Shown one piece after another: positions 29,138-39,189 of a stretch of DNA of 64,000 nt (position 1 is the stretch's first letter; every line of letters starts with the position of its first letter). The stretch covers positions 62,001-126,000 of the forward strand of contig JANJTA010000012.1 in the NCBI GenBank assembly GCA_024711345.1, given 5' to 3'. The position numbers were made by a program, and so were the translations under genes. The notes beneath the pieces are model-generated. The model was not told the DNA's origin, did not search any database, and saw only the letters and a program-made list of their open reading frames with translations. Source of the stretch: Rhodanobacter sp. Lineage in GTDB: Bacteria > Pseudomonadota > Gammaproteobacteria > Xanthomonadales > Rhodanobacteraceae.

Positions 29138-30784
29138 ATGAACACCGCCGTCAACCTCAAGGAAGCCAGCGAGCACGCCGTGCTCGATACCGCCCACGTG
29201 GGCGATATTCGCGGCGCGCTCGGCACCATCGCCCACAACGATCATGCACGACGCGATGGCTGGGGTGCGCGCTTGCGCACCCTGCTGGCCATTCTCGGCC
29301 CAGGCCTGATCGTGATGGTCGGCGACAACGACGCTGGCGCATTCAGCACCTACACGCAGGCCGGCCAGAACTACGGCACGGTGCTGCTATGGACGCTATC
29401 GTTGCTGATCCCCGTGCTGTATGTGAATCAGGAGATGGTGCTGCGACTTGGCGCAGTGACCGGCGTGGGCCACGCTCGCCTGATCCTGGAACGCTTCGGC
29501 AAGTTCTGGGGCGCGTTCAGCGTGATCGATCTTTTCATCCTCAACGCGCTCACCATCGTCACCGAGTTCATCGGCATCAGCTTAGGTCTGGATCACCTTG
29601 GGCTATCACGCGATTGGGGTGTAGCGATTTCGGCGGTGCTCATCATCCTCACGGCCTCCACCGGCAACTTTCGCCGCTTCGAACGGTTTGCCTTGCTGCT
29701 GGTGGTGGGCAGCCTGGTGCTGGTGCCGGTGCTACTGATGGTGCACCCGCCCTTGTCGCAGATCGCGCACAACATGGTTGTGCCCAGCATGCCGAAGGGT
29801 GCGCCGCTGAGCGACGTGATGCTGCTCATCATCGCCATCGTGGGTACCACGGTCGCGCCGTGGCAACTGTTCTTCCAGCAGAGCTATGTGATCGACAAGC
29901 GCATCACGCCCCGCTTCATGGGCTACGAGAAAGCGGATCTCTGGATCGGCATCGTGCTGGTCATCATCGGCGCGGTGGCCATGATCGCGTTCACCGCAGC
30001 CACCTTTGCCGGCCGTCCGGAAATGGGCCAGTTCGCCGATGCGGGCGCGGTGGCTGCAGGCATTGCCAAATATGTGGGAAACACGCCCTCGGTGCTGTTC
30101 TCGATCGCCCTGATCGATGCCAGCATCATCGGTGCTTCGGCCGTCTCGCTCTCGACCGCCTATGCCATCGGCGACGTGCTGGCGGTGAACCACTCTCTGC
30201 ACCGCAAGCCTTCGGAAGCCAAGCTGTTCTACGCGGTATATGCCCTGTTGATCGCCGTGTCCGCCGGCTTGGTGCTGATCCCGAATGCACCGCTTGGCCT
30301 CATCACCAATGCCGTGCAGACCCTGGCGGGCATCCTGCTGCCGGGCGCATCGGTGTTCTTGCTGCTGCTGTGCAACGACAAGGCCGTGTTGGGCCCCTGG
30401 GTGAACAAGCCGCTCACCAACATATTCACGAGCGCGGTGGTGGGGGTGCTGGTGCTGCTGTCGGTCATCCTCACCGCCTCGGTGCTGTATCCCTCGATCA
30501 CCAGTGCGCAGATCATCGGCGTGCTGATCGGCGGCGGCGTATTGATGCTGGTGCTCGGTTTGGCTGTCGCGATCCTGCGCCGGCGCCGTCCCGCGCCCAC
30601 GGTGCCGATGGCCAGCTCCAGCGTCGACAAGGCCGAATGGCGCATGCCGCCGCTGCACAAGCTACCGCCGGCGCAGATGAGCGTGCGGCGGCGGATCTGG
30701 CTGGGCGTGCTGCGTGCCTATCTGGCGGCGGCACTGATCCTGGCCATCGTCAAGGTCGTGCAAGTCCTGATCGCCAAGGCCTAA
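29138..30784 (+). CDS. Nramp-family divalent metal transporter, atypical metal site (NRMT-like)
   Basis: A 548-residue membrane protein of about eleven helices, of the SLC11/Nramp family. Canonical Nramp (MntH) has DPGN in helix 1 and MPH in helix 6. Here helix 1 reads GPGLIVMVGDNDAGAFST (D65-A-G-A68) and helix 6 reads VGTTVAPWQLF (A240-P-W242). The methionine that selects transition metals and the Asn and His are missing. Loss of the helix 6 Met is a feature of the Nramp-related Mg2+ transporters, so Mg2+ (or Al-type) transport is as likely as Mn2+. A hydrophilic C-terminal tail with one more helix follows. Confidence 0.85.
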   Translation: MNTAVNLKEASEHAVLDTAHVGDIRGALGTIAHNDHARRDGWGARLRTLLAILGPGLIVMVGDNDAGAFSTYTQAGQNYGTVLLWTLSLLIPVLYVNQEMVLRLGAVTGVGHARLILERFGKFWGAFSVIDLFILNALTIVTEFIGISLGLDHLGLSRDWGVAISAVLIILTASTGNFRRFERFALLLVVGSLVLVPVLLMVHPPLSQIAHNMVVPSMPKGAPLSDVMLLIIAIVGTTVAPWQLFFQQSYVIDKRITPRFMGYEKADLWIGIVLVIIGAVAMIAFTAATFAGRPEMGQFADAGAVAAGIAKYVGNTPSVLFSIALIDASIIGASAVSLSTAYAIGDVLAVNHSLHRKPSEAKLFYAVYALLIAVSAGLVLIPNAPLGLITNAVQTLAGILLPGASVFLLLLCNDKAVLGPWVNKPLTNIFTSAVVGVLVLLSVILTASVLYPSITSAQIIGVLIGGGVLMLVLGLAVAILRRRRPAPTVPMASSSVDKAEWRMPPLHKLPPAQMSVRRRIWLGVLRAYLAAALILAIVKVVQVLIAKA

Positions 30785-30980
30785 TGGAGCGACGGGCATG
30801 AGGAACATCCTGCTTACGGCGTGGTTCCGGCTCAGCCAGCCTCCGTCGCGTTGACCTCGCGCTGGCCGCAGGGGCGGCCAGCCACTCCGATTTCTTCATC
30901 GCACCGTCGAGATCAGTGGACGCGCCATGCGTCCGCTGCGGGCCACGTTGCGCCCTAAAACATCCATCGGATACGCCTCC

Positions 30981-32396
30981 ATGAAAATCCAGACTCGAAT
31001 CTCGCGAACCTCGCTCTCCCTGTGGCTGCTGTGGCTGGGCGCCACGGCCTGCGTGACTCCCATCCACGCGCAGGACGCGCTCACTACCACGGATGTCGAT
31101 CGCAGCCCCACGCCGTCGCCGCCCCGGAGCAAAGGCAACGGCGACACCCGCGAGGAGAACTTCAACATCCACGCCCAGACCACCTATGTTTACCAAAACA
31201 AGCATGGCTTCAGTGCGCCCTACACGGGTCCGCAGAGCCTGAGCGCCACGCCGGAGTACAGCTACACGTGGACGGCGACTGCATACATCGGGGCGCGCTT
31301 CTGGACAGGCGGTGAGCTGTATCTCGATCCCGAGGTCGTGGTGGGCAGACCGCTCTCCCATCTTTTTGGCCTTGCCAGCATCCAGAACGGCGAAATCCAG
31401 AAGAACGGCGGCACACGGCCACGGGGTTACTGGGCACGTTGGTTCCTGCGGCAGACCTTCAACCTCGGCGGCGACAGCACGCACGTGGATGACGGCCCCA
31501 ACCAGTTGGCCAGCAACTATGACTCCCGTCGGTTCGTCATGACGCTGGGCAAGATCACCCTGACGGATCTGTTCGAGAAGAACACCTACGCCAACGACCC
31601 GCGCACCCAGTTCCTGAATTGGGCGCTGATCACCCACGGCGCCTGGGACTACGCGGCCGATGCGCGCGCCTACACCATCGGCGGCGCTGGCGAGTTGTAC
31701 TGGGACAACTGGGTATTCCGCGTAGGACGATTCATGCAGCCCAAGGTCGCCAACGGCACCACGCTCAACGAAAACATCGGGCGTTACCACGGCGACGAGG
31801 TCGAGGTGGAGCACGACTACAAACTCGGCGACTTGCCGGGCTTGGTTCGGGTGCTGGCATTCCGCAATCACGAGCTGGCCGGCAGCTACACCGACGCGCT
31901 CGCCCTGGCGCAAGCCACCAACAGCCTTCCGGATGTCAATGCCGTGCTCAAGCCATCCTCCAAGGTCGGTTGGGGCGTTAGCTTCGAGCAGCGGCTCGGC
32001 AACGATGTCGGTGTGTTTCTACGCGCCAGCGGCGCCAACGACCGCATCGAGGAATTCACGTTTACCGAGATCGATAACGACTTGTCGGCTGGCGTGTCCA
32101 TCAACGGCACATCATGGGGACGCTCGGAGGATGTACTGGGGGTGGCTTTCTCAACGACCGGGCTGAACCGCCAGCACCGGGAGTATCTTGCTGCCGGCGG
32201 TCTGGGCGGGTTTCTCGGCGATGGCCAGCTCAGCCACTACGCCAGGGAGGAGGTGCTGGAGGCTTACTACAACTATCGTCTGTTCAAAGGTGTCGAGATC
32301 AGTCCCGATGTCCAGTTGATCCGTAACCCCGGTTACAACGCGGATCGTCGCGGCCCGGTGTTCATTGGCGGAATCCGCCTGCATTTGGAAATTTAA
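30981..32396 (+). CDS. OprB-family carbohydrate-selective porin
   Basis: A 471-residue outer-membrane protein: signal peptide (about 1-30, IHAQ), then a beta-rich porin with NFNIHAQTTYVYQNKHGF, RRFVMTLGKITLTDLFEKN, RVGRFMQPKVANGTTL and a C-terminal strand RGPVFIGGIRLHLEI. OprB-type porins let sugars or other small solutes in; a copy beside an Nramp transporter may serve the same substrate, which is inference. ATG 30981 is chosen. A strong hairpin at 32405 closes the transcript. Confidence 0.85.
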   Translation: MKIQTRISRTSLSLWLLWLGATACVTPIHAQDALTTTDVDRSPTPSPPRSKGNGDTREENFNIHAQTTYVYQNKHGFSAPYTGPQSLSATPEYSYTWTATAYIGARFWTGGELYLDPEVVVGRPLSHLFGLASIQNGEIQKNGGTRPRGYWARWFLRQTFNLGGDSTHVDDGPNQLASNYDSRRFVMTLGKITLTDLFEKNTYANDPRTQFLNWALITHGAWDYAADARAYTIGGAGELYWDNWVFRVGRFMQPKVANGTTLNENIGRYHGDEVEVEHDYKLGDLPGLVRVLAFRNHELAGSYTDALALAQATNSLPDVNAVLKPSSKVGWGVSFEQRLGNDVGVFLRASGANDRIEEFTFTEIDNDLSAGVSINGTSWGRSEDVLGVAFSTTGLNRQHREYLAAGGLGGFLGDGQLSHYAREEVLEAYYNYRLFKGVEISPDVQLIRNPGYNADRRGPVFIGGIRLHLEI

Positions 32397-32404
32397 CTGG
32401 CACG

Positions 32405-32438
32405 GAACGCCCCGTTTCTGGCGAGAAACGGGGCGTTC
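32405..32438. terminator. strong hairpin terminator after the porin
   Basis: A perfect 15-base stem, GAACGCCCCGTTTCT (32405-32419) and its complement (32424-32438), with loop ggcg, begins 8 bases after the porin stop. There is no long T run, but the stem is one of the strongest in the window and can work in both directions. Confidence 0.75.
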
Positions 32439-32639
32439 TATCCCGAGCAACTGCCTGCATGGATCTTTTTCGCAACCGCGATCTACGCCATGCATTGGAT
32501 CGTTGAGCAGATCAGCCATAACACTAGCGCGCACGCGAGCCTACGCGCTTCGCAGTTGATTCCCCGAGTACATAGCTGGAAGAAGATTGGCGGCCAGTAG
32601 CATGATCCGCATGCATGCCCCCGAGTTGCGCAGATATAG

Positions 32640-33704
32640 TCAATCATGCGAATGCTGGTGGTGGATATCCGGATAATGCGGGTGACTGTGCGTGATCGGT
32701 TCGTGGGTATGCGGGTGCGTATGCGGCTCCTGGCCATCCCACTCGAAATCGTGCGTGTGCTGGTGATGCGCGTCGTGCACATGGCAATGGGTGTGGGTCA
32801 TCGCTTCGTGGGTGTGCAAGTGCTCGTGGTGCTCGGTCAGGTGCAGCCATACGCCCGCGCCCATTAACACCGCCGCTATCAAGAACATCGGCGAGGCATG
32901 GTCACCGAAGGCAAGGATTGCGATCGCCGCCCCCATGAACGGCGCCGTCGAAAAGTACGCGCCGGAGCGTGCCGATCCCAATCCACGCAGGGCGAGCACG
33001 AACAACACCAGGCTGATGCCGTACCCGAACAGCCCGACCGCCATCGCTTCGCCGATGGCAGGAGCCGCAGGCACACGCGCACCGAGCATGAGCGCGATTC
33101 CGGTATTGACCACGCCGGCCACGGTTCCCTTGAGTCCGGCCAGGAACAGTGCGTCGGACGCAGAGACCTTGCGCGTGAAATTGTTGTCCAGCGCCCAGCA
33201 CAGGCAGGCACCCGCGATCCACCACGCGCCCCAGCCCAGGCCGACTGTTCCGGGAGAGGAGCTTGGCCAAGCCAGGAACACGGCACCCGCAACAATCAGC
33301 GCCATCCCCAGCACAACGCGACGGTCCGTGTTCTCGCGGAACACGACCCATGCCAGTACGGCCGTCAGCACCGCTTCGAGATTCAGCAACAGCGACGCCG
33401 ATGCCGCCGACGTCGTCGTGAGTCCAAGCATCAGCGCCAGCGGGCCGAGTACCCCACCAAAGCCAATCGCGAGCAGCAGCCAGAGCCACTCGCGTCCGGA
33501 GAGGGACGGGGTATGCCAGCCGCGATCACGCATCAGCCGAATCAGCCCAAGACCGATGCCGCTTCCGAGGTAAAGCAGCCCGGCCAACAGCACCGGCGAC
33601 AGGTCGTGCAGCAGTTGCTTTGCGAATGGCGTGCTCGCACCGAACAGCAGCGCGGCGAGCAGCGCCGTCCAAATGGTCGAGGGGAGGTTAGCGATTCGAG
33701 ACAT
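32640..33704 (-). CDS. DMT/EamA-family permease with His-rich tail
   Basis: A 354-residue protein of ten hydrophobic helices with two EamA repeats (STPFAKQLLHDLSPVLLAGLL; LCWALDNNFTRKVSASD). The last about 65 residues are a soluble tail with some twenty histidines in HxH pairs (HEHLHTHEAMTHTHCHVHD and following), a likely binding site for Ni, Zn, Co or Cu. Export of metal or a metal-chelated solute is inferred. The start at 33704 follows the family; a 22-codon extension is open. Confidence 0.85.
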   Translation of the reverse strand: MSRIANLPSTIWTALLAALLFGASTPFAKQLLHDLSPVLLAGLLYLGSGIGLGLIRLMRDRGWHTPSLSGREWLWLLLAIGFGGVLGPLALMLGLTTTSAASASLLLNLEAVLTAVLAWVVFRENTDRRVVLGMALIVAGAVFLAWPSSSPGTVGLGWGAWWIAGACLCWALDNNFTRKVSASDALFLAGLKGTVAGVVNTGIALMLGARVPAAPAIGEAMAVGLFGYGISLVLFVLALRGLGSARSGAYFSTAPFMGAAIAILAFGDHASPMFLIAAVLMGAGVWLHLTEHHEHLHTHEAMTHTHCHVHDAHHQHTHDFEWDGQEPHTHPHTHEPITHSHPHYPDIHHQHSHD

Positions 33705-34174
33705 GCGCGCAGGGTAAATTGGGTGGTCTAGCCAACGCCGCCTAACGTGGCCATCAAGCGATGGTATCAAGATCGCTCATTGACAGAGCTGAAGAACAGG
33801 TGGGGGCTGTTTAGGCCGAGGTTGGGCGGTGGTTAGACGGGTCGGTGGCGCCGCGTGGTGGGGCAGGTAGGGTGAGCGCCCCACCAGGTCGACCGAAATC
33901 CGATGTGCACGGAGCCAGCCACTCGGATCATCCCTTGTTGCCCAACTTTTCCATGGTTCAATGTCCCCAGATTGAGCGCCGATTCCGAAAATTCGGCTGA
34001 TTTAAGGTATCTCGTTGATTTTCCGTGAGAAAGAACTTGGACGTCTAGTAGGTTTTGAATCGAGGACTTGGACGGTACTTGGACGTCATTTCGCACCCCC
34101 TCAGGCCCCCAGCATGCTATTAGCATGTAAATCCGCCAAAACAGTACATAAATAGCAAGAGCCAAAATCTTGAA
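33705..34174. other. AT-rich gap between the DMT permease and mutS with repeat cluster
   Basis: A 470-base stretch with no credible gene. From about 33990 it becomes strongly AT-rich for this genome, which continues into the first codons of mutS. It holds TTGGACG motifs at 34034-34045 and 34066-34088, and GCATGC tracts near 34118. It probably contains the mutS promoter and marks the right edge of inserted DNA. Confidence 0.6.
34066..34088 (+). repeat. right copy of 23-bp direct repeat
   Basis: It matches 17786-17808 at 22 of 23 positions in the same orientation (the A between the two ACTTGGACG units is T here). A third single unit, AACTTGGACGTC, is 21 bases upstream of it. It lies 86 bases before mutS. 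Confidence 0.75.
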
Positions 34175-36790
34175 ATGATTGACAAAAATGACAAAGAGGC
34201 GCATGCTAATTGGTTGGCCGCCCACTCTCCCGGCATGCGCCAGTACCTGTCGGCCAAGGCGGCGCACCCGGACGTGCTGCTGTTCTTCCGCATGGGCGAT
34301 TTCTACGAGCTGTTCTACGACGACGCGCGCAAGGCGGCGCGATTGCTCGACATCACCCTGACCCAGCGCGGGCAGTCGGGCGGTGCGCCCATCCCGATGG
34401 CCGGCGTGCCCTACCACGCGGCGGAAAATTACCTGGCGCGGCTGGTGCGGCTGGGCGAATCGGTGGCGATCTGCGAGCAGATGGGCGACCCGGCGCTGGC
34501 CAAGGGCATCGTCGAGCGCAAGGTGGTGCGCGTCGTCACGCCGGGCACGGTGACCGACGCCGCGCTGCTGGAGGAGCGCCGCGACAACCTGCTGCTGGCG
34601 ATCGCCGCCGGCGCGCACGGCGCCTGCGGGCTGGCCTGGGTCGACCTGTCCAGCGGCCGCTTCCTGCTCAGCGAAGTGCCGAATGCCGAGGCGCTGGCCG
34701 CCGAACTGGCGCGGCTGCAGCCGGCCGAGACCCTGGTTGCGGAAGACGTGGCGTGGCCGAAACTGGTCAGCACCTTGCCCGGACTGCGCAAGCGGCCACC
34801 GTGGCACTTCGACGGCGATGCCGCAAAGCGCGAGCTGAACCGCTTCTTCGGCACCCGCGACCTCGGCGGCTTCGGCGCGGACAGGTTGCCGCTGGCGGTC
34901 GCTGCCGCCGGCTGCCTGCTCGGCTACGTGGAGGAAACCCAGAAAAGCGCACTGCCGCACCTCACCGGCATGGCGGTGGAAAGCGCCAGCGAGACCATCG
35001 CGCTGGACGCCGCCACGCGCCGCAACCTGGAGCTGGACACTCATCCCAGTGGCCGCACCGAACACACCCTGCTCGGCGTGCTCGACGAGACGGTGACGCC
35101 CATGGGCGCCCGCCTGCTGCGCCGCTGGCTGACCCGGCCGCTGCGTTCGCGCGAACTGCTGCGCCAGCGCCACCAGGCGATCGGCGCGCTGATCGACAGT
35201 CGCCGTTACGACAACCTGCGCGAACAGCTGCGCGGTATCGGCGATCTCGAACGCATCCTCGCCCGCGTGGCGCTGCGCTCGGCGCGCCCGCGCGACCTGT
35301 CGACCCTGCGCGACGGCTTGCTGGCCGCACCGCAGCTGCGGGCGCGCATCGCGGATCTGGACAGCCCGCTGCTGCACGCCCTGGTCGAACGCATCGGCGA
35401 CCATGCCGACAGCGCCGCCCTGCTCGCCCGCGCCGTGGTCGAACAGCCGCCGGTGCTGCAGCGCGACGGCGGCGTGATCGCCGACGGCTACGACGCCGAA
35501 CTCGACGAGCTGCGCCGGCTGTCCACCCACGCCGACCAGTTCCTGGTCGAGCTGGAGGAACGCGAGAAAGCCGCCAGCGGCATCACCACGCTGAAGGTCG
35601 GCTACAACCGCGTGCACGGCTACTACATCGAGATCACCAAGGCACAGTCGGACAAGGCGCCCACGCATTACACGCGCCGGCAGACCACCAAGAACGCCGA
35701 GCGCTACATCACCGAGGAACTGAAGGCGTTCGAGGACAAGGTGCTGTCGGCGAAGGAACGCTCGCTGATGCGCGAACGCGCGCTGTACGAGGCGCTGCTG
35801 GACACGCTCACCGAAAAACTCGAACCGCTGAAAACCGCCGCCGCCGCGATGGCCGAGCTGGACGTGCTGGCCACCCTGGCCGAGCGCGCCGAGGCGCTGG
35901 ACTGGAGCGCCCCGCAGCTTACCGACGAGCCGGGCATCGCGATCGAGCGCGGCCGCCATCCGGTGGTCGAGAAAGTCCGCGACGAGCCGTTCGAGCCGAA
36001 CGACCTGAAGCTCGACGACACCCGCCGCATGCTGGTGATCACCGGCCCGAACATGGGCGGCAAGTCCACCTACATGCGCCAGAACGCGCTGATCGTGCTG
36101 CTCGCGCACATCGGCAGCTACGTGCCGGCGGCGCGCGCGGTGATCGGTCCGATCGACCGCATCTTCACCCGTATCGGCGCCGGCGACGACCTCTCGCGCG
36201 GCCAGTCCACCTTCATGGTGGAGATGAGCGAGACGGCGAACATCCTGCACAACGCCACCGCACAGAGCCTGGTGCTGATGGACGAGGTCGGCCGCGGCAC
36301 CAGCACCTACGACGGCCTGGCGCTGGCCCGCGCCGCGGCCGTGCACCTGGCGCGGCAAAGCCGCGCCTACACGTTGTTCGCCACCCACTACTTCGAGCTG
36401 ACCGAACTGGCCGCGCAGATCGACGGCATCGCCAACGTGCACCTCGACGCCGTCGAGTACCACGACCGTGAACGCGGCGACCAGCTGGTGTTCATGCACG
36501 CGGTGAAGGAAGGTCCGGCCAACCGCAGCTTCGGCCTGCAGGTGGCCGCGCTGGCCGGTCTGCCGAAGTCGGTGATCGCCGACGCCAAACGCACGCTCGC
36601 CGAACTCGAGCGCGGCATGCAGCCGCACGCCGGCGCGCCCGCGCCGGCTGCCGATGCCTCGCCGCAACTGGGCCTGTTCGCTCCCGCGCAGCCTTCCGCC
36701 GCCGAGCGGGCGCTGGAAGACATCGACCCGGATGCGCTGACCCCGCGCGAAGCGCTGGAAGTGCTGTACCGCCTGAAACGGCTGGGCTGA
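34175..36790 (+). CDS. mutS: DNA mismatch repair protein MutS
   Basis: An 871-residue MutS, slightly longer than E. coli's 853. The mismatch-wedge FxE is in [11 protein letters not shown], the clamp and lever domains follow, and the ATPase has Walker [14 protein letters not shown] and Walker [14 protein letters not shown]. It binds mispairs and recruits MutL. The first about 15 codons ([13 protein letters not shown]) are AT-rich and unlike the rest of the gene, so the start region may have been replaced at the island edge. A GC hairpin follows at 36799. Confidence 0.96.
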   Translation: MIDKNDKEAHANWLAAHSPGMRQYLSAKAAHPDVLLFFRMGDFYELFYDDARKAARLLDITLTQRGQSGGAPIPMAGVPYHAAENYLARLVRLGESVAICEQMGDPALAKGIVERKVVRVVTPGTVTDAALLEERRDNLLLAIAAGAHGACGLAWVDLSSGRFLLSEVPNAEALAAELARLQPAETLVAEDVAWPKLVSTLPGLRKRPPWHFDGDAAKRELNRFFGTRDLGGFGADRLPLAVAAAGCLLGYVEETQKSALPHLTGMAVESASETIALDAATRRNLELDTHPSGRTEHTLLGVLDETVTPMGARLLRRWLTRPLRSRELLRQRHQAIGALIDSRRYDNLREQLRGIGDLERILARVALRSARPRDLSTLRDGLLAAPQLRARIADLDSPLLHALVERIGDHADSAALLARAVVEQPPVLQRDGGVIADGYDAELDELRRLSTHADQFLVELEEREKAASGITTLKVGYNRVHGYYIEITKAQSDKAPTHYTRRQTTKNAERYITEELKAFEDKVLSAKERSLMRERALYEALLDTLTEKLEPLKTAAAAMAELDVLATLAERAEALDWSAPQLTDEPGIAIERGRHPVVEKVRDEPFEPNDLKLDDTRRMLVITGPNMGGKSTYMRQNALIVLLAHIGSYVPAARAVIGPIDRIFTRIGAGDDLSRGQSTFMVEMSETANILHNATAQSLVLMDEVGRGTSTYDGLALARAAAVHLARQSRAYTLFATHYFELTELAAQIDGIANVHLDAVEYHDRERGDQLVFMHAVKEGPANRSFGLQVAALAGLPKSVIADAKRTLAELERGMQPHAGAPAPAADASPQLGLFAPAQPSAAERALEDIDPDALTPREALEVLYRLKRLG

Positions 36791-36798
36791 CCGCGCCC

Positions 36799-36821
36799 GG
36801 CGGGCAACGTTGTTGCCCGCC
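36799..36821 (+). terminator. hairpin after mutS
   Basis: GGCGGGCAAC (36799-36808), loop GTT, and the complementary 10-base arm (36812-36821) start 8 bases after the mutS stop. No T run follows, so it is a probable but not classical terminator. Confidence 0.55.
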
Positions 36822-36987
36822 ACCACCTTGCGCTCACGCCGCATTGGCGATGCTGGACTGCCGGGACCGTCCGTGGCCGCCCCGGCCATAGCCATGCACT
36901 ATCGCCGGCATCGGAACATTCGAATTCCGTTGCTCACCATGCCTGCGTAGATTGACCGGATACCCGAGCCATCCCCAGGAGCCCGCC

Positions 36988-38430
36988 ATGAGCCAGAACC
37001 GCAAGACGCTGACCACCGACGCCGGCACGCCGCTGGCCGACAATCAGAACAGCCTCACCGCCGGCCCGCGCGGTCCGCTGCTGGTGCAGGACGTGGCGTT
37101 GTTCGAGAAGCATGCGCACTTCAACCGCGAGCGCATTCCCGAGCGCGTGGTGCACGCCAAGGCCTCCGCCGCGTTCGGCACGCTCACCGTCACCCATGAC
37201 ATCACCAGGTTCACCCGCGCCAGCGTGTTCAAGCCGGGCACGGTCACGCCGATGCTGGCGCGCTTCTCCACCGTGGCCGGCGAACGCGGCGCGGCGGATG
37301 CCGAGCGCGACGTGCGCGGCTTCGCGCTGAAGTTCTACACCGGGGAAGGCAACTGGGACCTGGTCGGCAACAACACGCCGGTGTTCTTCATCCGCGACCC
37401 GTACAAGTTCCCCGACTTCATCCACACCCAGAAACGCGACCCGCGCACGAACATGCGCAACGCCACCGCGATGTGGGACTACTGGTCGCTGTCGCCCGAA
37501 TCGCTGCACCAGGTCACCACGCTGATGAGCGACCGCGGCATCCCGGCCACGTTGCGCCACATGCACGGCTTCGGCAGCCACACCTACAGCTTCTGGAACG
37601 AAGCCGGCGAGCGTTACTGGGTGAAGTTCCACTTCAAGACACAGCAGGGCATCCGCAACCTCACCAACGCCGAGGCGGCCAGGCTGATCGGCGAGGATCG
37701 CGAATCACACCAGCGCGACCTGTACGAGGCGATCGAGCGCAAGGATTTCCCGAAGTGGACGCTGTACGTGCAGATCATGCCGGAGGTCGATGCCGGGAAG
37801 ACCTGGTACAACCCGTTCGACCTGACCAAGGTGTGGCCACACAAGGACTATCCGCTGATCGAGGTCGGCGTGATGGAACTCAACCGCAACCCCGACAACT
37901 ACTTCGCCCAGGTCGAGCAGTCCAGCTTCTCGCCGGCCAACGTGGTGCCCGGCATCGGCTTCTCGCCGGACAAGGTGCTGCAGTTCCGCCTGTTCTCCTA
38001 CGCCGACGCGGCGCGCTACCGGCTGGGCGCCAACCACGACCAGCTGCCGGTGAACCAGCCGCGCTGCCCGGTGCACAACTACGCCCGCGACGGGTCGATG
38101 CGCTACGGCGACAACGGCGGCGGCAGCGTGAACTACGAGCCGAACTCGTTCGGCGGCCCGGTCGAGGACCCGTCGGTGAAGGAGCCGCCGCTGCGGATCT
38201 CCGGCGACGCCGATCGCTACGACCACCGCGCCGGCAACGACGACTACCGGCAACCCGGCGACCTGTTCCGGCTGATGAGCGAGCCCCAGCAACAGCAGCT
38301 GTTCGACAACATCGCCGCCGCGATGCAGGGCGTGCCGGAAGACATCGTGCGCCGCCAGCTCGGCCACTTCGCCAAGGCCGATCCGGCCTACGCGGCGGGC
38401 GTGGCCAGGGCGCTGGGGCTGGCGATCTGA
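36988..38430 (+). CDS. katA: monofunctional heme catalase (clade 3)
   Basis: A 480-residue small-subunit catalase. It has the distal histidine ([11 protein letters not shown]), [14 protein letters not shown] motif ([12 protein letters not shown]), the NADPH-region and the proximal heme tyrosine in [14 protein letters not shown]. It breaks down H2O2 in the cytoplasm. The start at 36988 has AGGAG 8 bases upstream. It lies alone between mutS and a convergent response regulator; the stop codons are 9 bases apart, so transcription of one could affect the other. I see no OxyR site. Confidence 0.95.
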   Translation: MSQNRKTLTTDAGTPLADNQNSLTAGPRGPLLVQDVALFEKHAHFNRERIPERVVHAKASAAFGTLTVTHDITRFTRASVFKPGTVTPMLARFSTVAGERGAADAERDVRGFALKFYTGEGNWDLVGNNTPVFFIRDPYKFPDFIHTQKRDPRTNMRNATAMWDYWSLSPESLHQVTTLMSDRGIPATLRHMHGFGSHTYSFWNEAGERYWVKFHFKTQQGIRNLTNAEAARLIGEDRESHQRDLYEAIERKDFPKWTLYVQIMPEVDAGKTWYNPFDLTKVWPHKDYPLIEVGVMELNRNPDNYFAQVEQSSFSPANVVPGIGFSPDKVLQFRLFSYADAARYRLGANHDQLPVNQPRCPVHNYARDGSMRYGDNGGGSVNYEPNSFGGPVEDPSVKEPPLRISGDADRYDHRAGNDDYRQPGDLFRLMSEPQQQQLFDNIAAAMQGVPEDIVRRQLGHFAKADPAYAAGVARALGLAI

Positions 38431-38439
38431 CGCGAACCG

Positions 38440-39096
38440 TCAGCCGATGCCGTGAACCACCTGCAAAGTGGCTTGCGGCATCGCGGCCGTGCCGGTCAGG
38501 CGGGGTGCGGTTTGCGGATCGGGCATCGCGATGTCGGGAATGTTGGCCAGTTCGTCCGCCGAGAGTCCCTCCGCCAGCGCCGGCGCGACAACAGCGGCAG
38601 TCGCCGCCGCGGGCAAACGGCCGTCCAGACGTCCGCTGCGCACCAGCTGGCCGATGCGCAGGTAGACCTCGTCGCGGTCGAACGGCTTCTGCATGAAGTC
38701 GTCGGCGCCGAAGCGCTGCACGTAGAACTGCTCGGTCGCCTGCGGATTGCCGCTGATCATCACGATCGGGATGTCGCGGGTCAGCGGGTCGTGGCGCAGC
38801 CTGCGCAGCACCGCGAAACCGTTCGTGCCGGGCATCACCACGTCGAGGAAGATCAGCGCCGGCCGCTCGCGGCGGGCCAGCTCGATGGCCTCCACGCCAT
38901 CGGTGGCCTTGAGCACGGCGTAGCCGTCCTGGTGCAGCATCTTGCCGAGCACCGCGCAGATCGTGGGCGAGTCATCCACCACCAGCATGCGTGCGCCGAG
39001 CGCGGCCTGCGGCTCGACACGATGCCCGTCGGCAGTCTGGCTGCCCAGCAGGCGCTTGAAGAAACCGAGACCGTTCATCAGTGCGTGTCCGTCCAT
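38440..39096 (-). CDS. single-domain response regulator with linker tails
   Basis: A 218-residue protein. A short N-terminal segment (MDGHALMNGLGFFKRLLG) precedes a CheY-like receiver: MLVVDDSPTICAVLGKML, acceptor Asp in LIFLDVVMPG, IVMISGNPQATEQF and the lysine in MQKPFDRDEV. There is no output domain; a 60-residue Ala-rich tail ends in PDIAMPDPQTAPRL. It resembles PilG-type twitching regulators. The receiver is highly similar to the one at 39618, and both share the GADDFMxKPF and IPDIAMPDP motifs, so they are recent paralogues. Confidence 0.8.
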   Translation of the reverse strand: MDGHALMNGLGFFKRLLGSQTADGHRVEPQAALGARMLVVDDSPTICAVLGKMLHQDGYAVLKATDGVEAIELARRERPALIFLDVVMPGTNGFAVLRRLRHDPLTRDIPIVMISGNPQATEQFYVQRFGADDFMQKPFDRDEVYLRIGQLVRSGRLDGRLPAAATAAVVAPALAEGLSADELANIPDIAMPDPQTAPRLTGTAAMPQATLQVVHGIG

Positions 39097-39189
39097 GCGA
39101 GCCTCCCGGCTTTGTGAGATGGCGGCGCCAACTCTTTGGATTGGCGTGAATATTCCCGCAGATCCGGCGGGCGTTCTGCGATGCACTGC

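Noticed and set aside
17786..34088. transposon ends recognised by an encoded transposase
   Set aside because: Repeats exist, but no transposase, integrase or resolvase gene was found inside, so no element type can be named.
33833..36895. 1020-codon minus-strand open frame over mutS
   Set aside because: Antisense artefact; mutS is fully supported.
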